Assembly (NCBI GenBank): GCA_028714615.1
Contig: JAQTMA010000150.1
Coordinates: 1 to 5,764 of the forward strand
From: Anaerolineaceae bacterium
GTDB lineage: Bacteria > Chloroflexota > Anaerolineae > Anaerolineales > Anaerolineaceae
Length of the DNA: 5,764 bases
Direction: 5' to 3'
Shown here one piece after another: positions 1-4,543 of the stretch (positions within the stretch are counted from its first letter, which is position 1; each line of letters begins with the position of its first letter). The notes under the pieces are model-generated. The model was given only the letters and a program-made list of their open reading frames with translations. It did no database searches and was not told the origin of the DNA. The translations under genes and the position numbers were made by a program.

Positions 1-87
1 AATCAGGAAACAATAGAGGATAACCAGCAAAATCCCCACGGTTTTAATGGGAATATTGGTAGCATTCACTTGCTTGTGTCTATCCAT
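1..87 (-). CDS. N-terminal fragment of a membrane-anchored or exported protein (unidentified)
   Basis: An ATG at 87-85 opens a frame that stays open for 29 codons to the window edge, so the 3' end is missing. The peptide begins MDRHKQVNATNIPIKT and continues into a hydrophobic run (VGILLVILYCFLI), which looks like a signal anchor or signal peptide after a short polar, basic N-terminus. An in-frame TAG at 99-97 lies just upstream, so this ATG is the first usual start codon. The Shine-Dalgarno is poor: a GGG sits only 3 bases from the ATG. It lies 145 bases downstream of the Thr/Pro-repeat TadE gene on the same strand, so it could be a further member of the same surface-structure cluster. The family cannot be told from 29 residues, and a chance open frame is possible. 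Confidence 0.45.
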   Translation of the reverse strand, partial: MDRHKQVNATNIPIKTVGILLVILYCFLI

Positions 88-138
88 AATCCCATTCTAC
101 ATCGACCTGTCCTGTTATTCATGGAAATACTGAACAGA

Positions 139-164
139 CATTCCCCAGGATTCCCTGGGGAATG
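139..164. terminator. Strong 11-bp hairpin between two minus-strand genes; possible terminator
   Basis: Bases 139-149 (CATTCCCCAGG) pair perfectly with 154-164 (CCTGGGGAATG) around a 4-base loop (ATTC). It lies about 70 bases past the stop of the Thr/Pro-repeat TadE gene and about 50 bases before the next minus-strand ATG. Read on the minus strand, no T-run follows the stem, so it is not a classical intrinsic terminator for that operon. Read on the plus strand, a TTTTT follows 7 bases after the stem, but no plus-strand gene leads into it. It may be a processing or transcript-end structure, or an element in the leader of the next gene. The stem is certain; the role is inferred. Confidence 0.5.
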
Positions 165-232
165 CACGTCGTTTTTATATTACAAGTAACCGGTTCGCGA
201 TGATGCGAATTTGTTCGATCCAAAGAGCAAGG

Positions 233-2071
233 TTAACAGAACCCATCCGGACAGATCGGGGTGTTGGTTGGCCGAGGTGTGGGAGTGGCTGTATTTGCTG
301 GCGGGGTCGGCGTATTGGTAGGCGTTCTTGTTGGAGCCCTCGTAGGTGTGTTCGTTGGAGTATTGGTCGGCACGGTAGGCGTATAGGTGGGAGTCTGGGT
401 GGGCGTCTTGGTTGGTGTCCTTGTGGGTGTTCTCGTTGGGGTATTGGTTGGAGTATTCGTAGGGACTGTTGGTGTCACAGTAGGTGTATTTGTAGGTGTG
501 TTCGTCGGCACAGTAGGCGTGCGGGTTGGAGTTTTTGTGGGTGTATTCGTTGGAACGGTAGGTGTGACGGTCGGCGTGCGGGTAGGGGTGTTGGTTGGAA
601 CGGTAGGCGTTCTTGTTGGCGTGCGGGTAGGGGTATTGGTTGGAACGGTAGGCGTTCTTGTAGGCGTCTGGGTTGAGGTAGGGGTAATAGTTGATGTAGG
701 CGTTATGGTGGGGGTCAATGTAATGGTAGGTGTTATGGTCGGTGTAAAGCTCGGTGTTGGTGTGGGCATGGTGATTCTGAAGGTGTGTGTATCAGAGCCT
801 GTTTTACCGGTTGTACCGGTTGCAGTCGCAGTAATGGTGTATGTTCCGTTATGGAGCCCATCGAATAATGTTGCATCGATGCGCTTGCATTGTGTAGAGG
901 TATTATTCTTATAGGCACAATAGGCAACACTATAATCAGTATAAGAATAACTATATCCATTTGGTCCTCTGACAGAGAATGCTATTTTAGTGATTCCATT
1001 CCCATTTGTGCTACCAATATCTGGATCGTATGCACGAGCTTCAAAGCGGGTATTTGACCCTGTTGGGCTGGTGAGATTTGCATTGTTTGATGGCACATTG
1101 ATCCATACCACCAGGGGTTGGGGGGTTGGCGTAACTGTGCTGGTAGGAGTGATAGTGGCTGTGTTTGTAATTGTGGGTGTTGGCGAAATCGTTGCGGTGG
1201 AGGTCAAAGTTGGTGTTGGTGTCAGAGTAGGGGTAGGAGTATCGGTGGGCGTGGATGTGGGAGTCGGTGTATCCGGGTTCGGAGGGGTGGGGACGTTGAT
1301 GGCTCGGGTATGGCGGAAGGCTTCGATCTTCGCCTGGCGTTCGGCATATAGATGAACGATGGACCAGTTGCTAGAAAGGAAGGGGGTCATCAAGGGATGG
1401 TTGAAATCGACGATGACGGTGAGGGTTTGGTCAGCCCCGCCGGCATAATCCGTTGGGGAACAGGAATGCGATTGCAATGTACCGGGTGCGGGATCGACTT
1501 TCGAATAGGTAATCGAAGGATCATTTGGATTAGGTTGATTGATAGGGCACATGCTGACCTTGAAAAACCCAGCCTTGAGTTGATTCGTTTCAGCGGGGTT
1601 CCGTCCGATCGCTAATGCACCGGCTATGGCGGCGTCATTGATGGAATGCAGGCGGGCAAAGTCCTGCATTCTTTCTGTCATTTCCTGAATGGTCAAACTC
1701 GGAAAGGCGGCACTCAGTACAGGATCGATCGTATACATGGATGGATCGTTTGGAACTTTGCAGTCGGTCTGACCGTCCGCTAAATCTGCAGAGGCGAAAT
1801 AGCTACCGTAGGTGGCTCCACCCGCTTCGGTGGCTGCATTTGCGCAATAAGAGTTTTCGTAATTTCCGGTCGAAGCATAGCGGGCGCCAAAGCGGGCTCC
1901 ATTTTGGACCGATAACCAGACCTGGAACAAACGCCCGAACTCAATAATCCCGAAAATAAACATGAGCAGCAATGGCAGAATCAGGGCAAACTCGACCATA
2001 CCTTGGGCGTGGTGCTTCTTGGGTGTGCCCGTTGTTCGTAAACTGATTTGGGGCGGGGCAGTTTTATCCAT
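233..2071 (-). CDS. TadE-like pseudopilin with Ig-like domain and long Thr/Pro-repeat tail
   Basis: 612 aa. Residues 1-20 are polar and basic. Residues 21-55 form a TadE-family N-terminus (AQGMVEFALILPLLLMFIFG, then IIEFGR) with one membrane helix, followed by the NGARFGARYAS segment usual for TadE-like minor pilins. Residues to about 255 form an extracytoplasmic domain with four cysteines. A Thr/Pro linker covers about 261-318. Residues 320-436 look like an Ig-like beta domain (VVWINVPSNN; late TYTITATAT strand; two cysteines). A second Thr/Pro tract covers 437-605, with 15-residue repeats. The protein ends in ICPDGFC. TadE proteins are usually under about 250 aa, so this one is much extended. 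It probably sits in the cytoplasmic membrane with its tail outside, as a stalk or adhesin-like part of a Tad-type structure. The ATG is 14 bases after the preceding stop, with a weak AAGG at 7 bases, suggesting translational coupling. TadE identity is firm; the surface role is inferred. Confidence 0.88.
   Translation of the reverse strand: MDKTAPPQISLRTTGTPKKHHAQGMVEFALILPLLLMFIFGIIEFGRLFQVWLSVQNGARFGARYASTGNYENSYCANAATEAGGATYGSYFASADLADGQTDCKVPNDPSMYTIDPVLSAAFPSLTIQEMTERMQDFARLHSINDAAIAGALAIGRNPAETNQLKAGFFKVSMCPINQPNPNDPSITYSKVDPAPGTLQSHSCSPTDYAGGADQTLTVIVDFNHPLMTPFLSSNWSIVHLYAERQAKIEAFRHTRAINVPTPPNPDTPTPTSTPTDTPTPTLTPTPTLTSTATISPTPTITNTATITPTSTVTPTPQPLVVWINVPSNNANLTSPTGSNTRFEARAYDPDIGSTNGNGITKIAFSVRGPNGYSYSYTDYSVAYCAYKNNTSTQCKRIDATLFDGLHNGTYTITATATGTTGKTGSDTHTFRITMPTPTPSFTPTITPTITLTPTITPTSTITPTSTQTPTRTPTVPTNTPTRTPTRTPTVPTNTPTRTPTVTPTVPTNTPTKTPTRTPTVPTNTPTNTPTVTPTVPTNTPTNTPTRTPTRTPTKTPTQTPTYTPTVPTNTPTNTPTRAPTRTPTNTPTPPANTATPTPRPTNTPICPDGFC
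251..763 (-). repeat. C-terminal Thr/Pro-rich repeat tract (TPTx tetrads, 15-residue units)
   Basis: The tract encodes residues 437-607 of the TadE fusion protein, built almost wholly from TPTx tetrads with x = R, N, K, V, I, S, Q or Y. Within it a 15-residue unit, TPTVPTNTPTxTPTx (45 bp), occurs five times in tandem at residues 473-547 (bases 655-431). A sixth copy follows at 564-578 (bases 382-338), after a 16-residue TPTR-TPTK-TPTQ-TPTY insert. The coding strand is almost free of G. Such tracts are typical extended, often O-glycosylated linkers in exported proteins; glycosylation here is not shown. Confidence 0.9.
576..665 (-). repeat. Two near-identical tandem 45-bp copies inside the Thr/Pro tract
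   Basis: Bases 576-620 and 621-665 align without gaps and differ at only two positions (g/a at repeat position 15 and t/a at position 42), i.e. 43 of 45 identical. The neighbouring 45-bp units encode the same peptide pattern but have drifted more. The pair therefore looks like the most recent duplication in the array. It is in frame and adds 15 residues per copy. Confidence 0.85.
1118..1291 (-). repeat. First Thr/Pro-rich linker, between TadE region and Ig-like domain
   Basis: This stretch encodes residues 261-318 of the TadE fusion protein, beginning PTPPNPDTPTPTSTPT and including TPTLTPTPTLTSTATISPT. It is less regular than the C-terminal tract and has no 45-bp unit. By composition it is a flexible or extended linker that separates the membrane-proximal TadE region from the Ig-like module. 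Confidence 0.8.
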
Positions 2072-2078
2072 GATTGCG

Positions 2079-2082
2079 CCTT
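2079..2082 (-). promoter_or_regulatory. Weak ribosome binding site (AAGG) of the TadE fusion gene
   Basis: AAGG on the minus strand lies 7 bases before the ATG at 2071 and starts just 3 bases after the TAG of the upstream VWA gene. The short distance supports coupled translation from the same mRNA. Confidence 0.45.
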
Positions 2083-2085
2083 TTT

Positions 2086-3786
2086 CTACTTGCTGATGCG
2101 GGTGAAGATACGAGAAGCGATATCAGAAAAAATCGCATTTAACCCTGTCCCATCGGCGGAATAATAGTACCTCCCGCAAGAGATGTCATCTGCTACTCCG
2201 TGGCAGGCATTCGACGCTGAATTCAGTGTGCTCCCGGTATACGAGTAGTCTGATGAGTTGGCGATATAGCGCAACATTGTATTGCCGGATGGGCCAACTC
2301 CGGGTCCCAATCCGATGGTAAAGAGGATCGCGCCTTGCCCTTTTATCGAGCCTGAGACCACCCCACTACGATTGCCTGTGCAGGCTCCATTGGAGGCAAC
2401 AGAGACCGGATCGCATCCGGCATAGAGGGCTGCATAGCGGGCATAATCCTTAGCGTCAAAGGCAGTATTTGTAATAATGTGCCAGTTATTTGGATCAAGG
2501 CAATAAGGAGGTGTCGTATTCAGGAAATCATGAGGTCCACCACCAGGGTGCAAGACATGAGGGCAATAATCGATCGGATTAATGTTGGTTGGGTCAAGCG
2601 GTTCTCTCATACAGTTGGGATTTCCGCTGGCATCATCTTTACAAGTGGCATTTGGATTCCCATCGGTCAGTAGTATCTCTACCCACACCGATTCAGGGCG
2701 GGATAAGTTGCTAAACTGCTGGGCGCCGATTTTTATTCCCCCCCCAATATTAGTCGTCGTGCAGGTGGACATATCGATGATATGCCCATACGTATTATCG
2801 GGATCGTAGTCAGCTTCTGTTGGTCGATCGGTATTGGCAGGCGGTTGAAAGCGTGGGCAACCGAAGCGTAAATAAGTACCATCGGTTCCATATCGCCGGC
2901 ATGGACCGACAGGAGGAGGGTTCGGTTGTCCAACTTTCCAGTTATACCATTGCTGTACTTCAGCGCTGCCGTCAATACACGTTCGACCTGGGTCATATAC
3001 AGCCAGGTTGTCGATGGCGCCAATTGCCGCAGCTCGATCACTGGTCCAACCATTTCCTCCAATGGCGATGTGCGTCCCCTGGTTTGTCCCGTTTTGCCAC
3101 CCATTCGAGAAGTAGACGATTGATAAACGGTCTTCCTCGTCGGCTGCGGCTTTATTAAGGACGAAATTCACCAGGGTTTTTGCTGCGTCTTTCACTTCTT
3201 TAAACGGGTGGCAGGTATTCGTGGGATTGCATACCGATGGATCTTGAACGGATCCGGATCCCATCGTGCCATCTGCGTTGTAATAGCTCATCGATTCGGA
3301 GATATCCAAAACCAGGACGACATCAAGTGAAGCAGCTTCTCCGGTTGCCTCGGCGGTGATAGTGGCTTTCGAAATTCCAAGCACCGTTAAGAAAGCAAAA
3401 TCGACATCTCCGGTAGCCTGGACGCGCACCAGTTTGCGTTTCGGGGTAACGCACAAGTTGGGATCGGCGTGAACACCCCCAGAGCCACCCGAGCAGGTAT
3501 AGACGGTGGCATGGGTATTATCCAGGTCGACCCCGTTCAAACGCAAAAATTCTGTCGCTGAAGCATCTAACTGCTCAGGAATGTAATTTTCCCTGAACTG
3601 GGAAGCAGCAGCCAGAGCAGCAGCATCTGTTGCGCGGCGCAAATGCCCATATCCAATATAGAGTATCCCGGTATCGATTGCCAACCCTACAAAGGCAATT
3701 AAACCAACAAATGCAATCGCAATAATGAAAAGGGCTTGCCCGCGTTCTAGTTTCTTTTTATTGATATTTCGTAATAGAAAACGCAT
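2086..3786 (-). CDS. TadG-like membrane-anchored protein with von Willebrand factor A domain
   Basis: 566 aa from the ATG at 3786. The frame is open to 3891, but that longer start would overlap the upstream gene by 82 bases. The ATG at 3786 has a good Shine-Dalgarno (AGGAG, 7 bases away) and gives a normal TadG-type N-terminus: basic MRFLLRNINKKKLERGQ, one helix at about 18-38, then DTGILYIGYGHLRRATDAAALAAA. A VWA domain follows. Its metal-site (MIDAS) motif DISES is at 161-165 (D161, S163, S165), a probable Thr in TTTNIGGG near 345, and LTDG with Asp at 375. Long insertions sit between these motifs, and the last 25 residues (ADGTGLNAIFSDIASRIF) resemble a normal VWA end. There are 16 cysteines, nearly all outside the membrane, so disulfides are likely. 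TadG-like proteins are envelope-spanning parts of Tad pilus systems; the VWA domain suggests metal-dependent protein binding. Second gene of the apparent three-gene operon. Confidence 0.9.
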   Translation of the reverse strand: MRFLLRNINKKKLERGQALFIIAIAFVGLIAFVGLAIDTGILYIGYGHLRRATDAAALAAASQFRENYIPEQLDASATEFLRLNGVDLDNTHATVYTCSGGSGGVHADPNLCVTPKRKLVRVQATGDVDFAFLTVLGISKATITAEATGEAASLDVVLVLDISESMSYYNADGTMGSGSVQDPSVCNPTNTCHPFKEVKDAAKTLVNFVLNKAAADEEDRLSIVYFSNGWQNGTNQGTHIAIGGNGWTSDRAAAIGAIDNLAVYDPGRTCIDGSAEVQQWYNWKVGQPNPPPVGPCRRYGTDGTYLRFGCPRFQPPANTDRPTEADYDPDNTYGHIIDMSTCTTTNIGGGIKIGAQQFSNLSRPESVWVEILLTDGNPNATCKDDASGNPNCMREPLDPTNINPIDYCPHVLHPGGGPHDFLNTTPPYCLDPNNWHIITNTAFDAKDYARYAALYAGCDPVSVASNGACTGNRSGVVSGSIKGQGAILFTIGLGPGVGPSGNTMLRYIANSSDYSYTGSTLNSASNACHGVADDISCGRYYYSADGTGLNAIFSDIASRIFTRISK

Positions 3787-3793
3787 GATGCTG

Positions 3794-3798
3794 CTCCT
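3794..3798 (-). promoter_or_regulatory. Ribosome binding site (AGGAG) deciding the VWA gene start
   Basis: AGGAG on the minus strand stands 7 bases before the ATG at 3786, in the 23-base gap after the upstream TadE stop. It favours this ATG over the upstream in-frame ATG at 3891, which lies inside the preceding gene. Confidence 0.75.
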
Positions 3799-3809
3799 GC
3801 ATATTGAGG

Positions 3810-4403
3810 TTATGGAGGTTCTACTGCCGGGCATGGCATGATGGTGTAGGAATACATCAGGATCGGATCCGGAAGAAACACTGTAATCCATGGAAGCTTG
3901 AGCAATTGATTGTAGTTGTAAAATATTTCCACCAGAACAACGCCGGTATTCGGAGGAATGTTAGTGCTGCCGGTATTCAATAAAGTCTCAAGCTTCGCAC
4001 TGGTAAACCTGGATGTATAGTGGGCATACTTGCTGTAGCCCGTTGGGGATGGGTACCGGCTTGTCACCGCGCTGACCCCGGTGGACTGATTGGTGGTTAT
4101 ACCAAAAACTGAAATTACGATATCATCGTGGTTCGGATCGAGATTAAATGGTTGAGTCGAATAGAACGCCTTTGCAGCAGTGAATGCGTAGAAGTTGGTA
4201 TCCGTAATGGGGTTGTTATCCGAAGCCCAGCGGGCTCCTTCCCGAGGACCATCCATGATATTCAGGAATTGGTTGAGGAAAAAACCAAACTCAGTTAAGC
4301 CCAAGACTATGATTAAAAAGATCGGTAAAAATATAGCAAACTCGACAAAGCTTTGCGCTTTTTGATTTCCTACTATTCGGGCTCTTCGTGAATGAATAGG
4401 CAT
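3810..4403 (-). CDS. TadE-like minor pilin (pseudopilin)
   Basis: 197 aa from the ATG at 4403. The N-terminus MPIHSRRARIVGNQKAQSF is basic, followed by VEFAIFLPIFLIIVLGLTEFG, the TadE-family signature with the conserved Glu, one membrane helix and a TEFG end. The DGPREGARWASDN segment just outside the membrane is also typical. The remainder (about 60-197) is a presumed extracytoplasmic domain ending MPCPAVEPP. Length fits ordinary TadE/TadF proteins. An in-frame TTG at 4451 would add 16 residues, but it has no Shine-Dalgarno and lies at about the expected transcription start of the promoter described upstream. The ATG has AGG 8 bases away. TadE-like minor pilins help assemble Tad (Flp) pili; its partner here is probably the following VWA protein, 23 bases downstream. 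It is the first gene of the apparent operon. Confidence 0.9.
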   Translation of the reverse strand: MPIHSRRARIVGNQKAQSFVEFAIFLPIFLIIVLGLTEFGFFLNQFLNIMDGPREGARWASDNNPITDTNFYAFTAAKAFYSTQPFNLDPNHDDIVISVFGITTNQSTGVSAVTSRYPSPTGYSKYAHYTSRFTSAKLETLLNTGSTNIPPNTGVVLVEIFYNYNQLLKLPWITVFLPDPILMYSYTIMPCPAVEPP

Positions 4404-4456
4404 GCTGTTAACCTGACCATTGATGGCATTTGGTTTAAGAGAATTATCCAAAAATA

Positions 4457-4485
4457 AGCATACCGGATACCTGGGATTAATTCAA
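4457..4485 (-). promoter_or_regulatory. Candidate sigma70-type promoter of the TadE/VWA/TadE operon
   Basis: On the minus strand TTGAAT (4485-4480) and TATGCT (4462-4457) are separated by exactly 17 bases, each matching four of six consensus positions. The expected start of transcription is near 4450, leaving a leader of about 45 bases to the ATG at 4403. The location between the ftsK stop and the first TadE gene fits. No extended -10 is seen. Promoter-like hexamers occur by chance in AT-rich gaps, so this is a prediction. Confidence 0.4.
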
Positions 4486-4495
4486 GATGAGAAAG

Positions 4496-4521
4496 GCACA
4501 ATTATCAAGTTTGATAAGTGC
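4496..4521 (-). terminator. Imperfect hairpin downstream of ftsK; possible terminator or operator
   Basis: On the minus strand GCAC-TTATCAA (4521-4511) pairs with TTGATAA-TT-GTGC (4508-4496), leaving AC as the centre and one 2-base TT bulge. The core 16 bases (4502-4517) are a perfect 7+2+7 palindrome. A moderately pyrimidine-rich stretch (CCTTTCTCATCTT) follows, so it could end the ftsK transcript. The very small centre also suits a dimeric repressor site, about 10 bases upstream of the candidate -35. Either reading is inferred. Confidence 0.4.
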
Positions 4522-4530
4522 TGATTACGC

Positions 4531-4543
4531 TTTTGTCACAAAA
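4531..4543. promoter_or_regulatory. 13-bp palindrome abutting the ftsK stop codon
   Basis: TTTTGT-C-ACAAAA is a perfect palindrome with one central base, starting directly after the ftsK stop codon at 4544-4546. The arms are too close for an efficient RNA hairpin, so a protein-binding site is the likelier reading, but nothing else supports a function. Confidence 0.25.

Noticed and set aside
170..190. AT-rich stretch (TTGTAATATAAAAA on the minus strand) as a promoter for the gene starting at 87
   Set aside because: A -10-like TATAAA is present, but no acceptable -35 hexamer lies 16-18 bases upstream.
194..209. Small inverted repeat TTCGC-gatgat-GCGAA after the TadE fusion stop
   Set aside because: The stem is only 5 bp and no T-run follows on either strand; too weak to call a terminator.
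576..665. Direct-repeat array considered as CRISPR or a mobile-element repeat
   Set aside because: Units are contiguous, with no unique spacers, are in frame and encode a Thr/Pro peptide; this is a protein repeat.
200..914. Long plus-strand open frames rich in Val/Gly or Arg/Gly/Cys over the repeat tract (200-676 and 387-914)
   Set aside because: They are antisense readings of the TPTx repeat. The low-complexity composition follows from the repeat, and the minus-strand frame has a clear TadE domain.
1114..1132. G-rich plus-strand run (GGGGTTGGGGGGTTGG) considered as a G-quadruplex
   Set aside because: It does not give four separated runs of three or more G. It is explained by Pro/Thr/Gln codons at the end of the first linker.
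2733..3104. Alternative minus-strand 123-codon frame inside the VWA gene, and plus-strand frames at 2479-3158
   Set aside because: No recognisable domains or ribosome binding sites, and they are fully overlapped by the VWA frame, which has conserved motifs.
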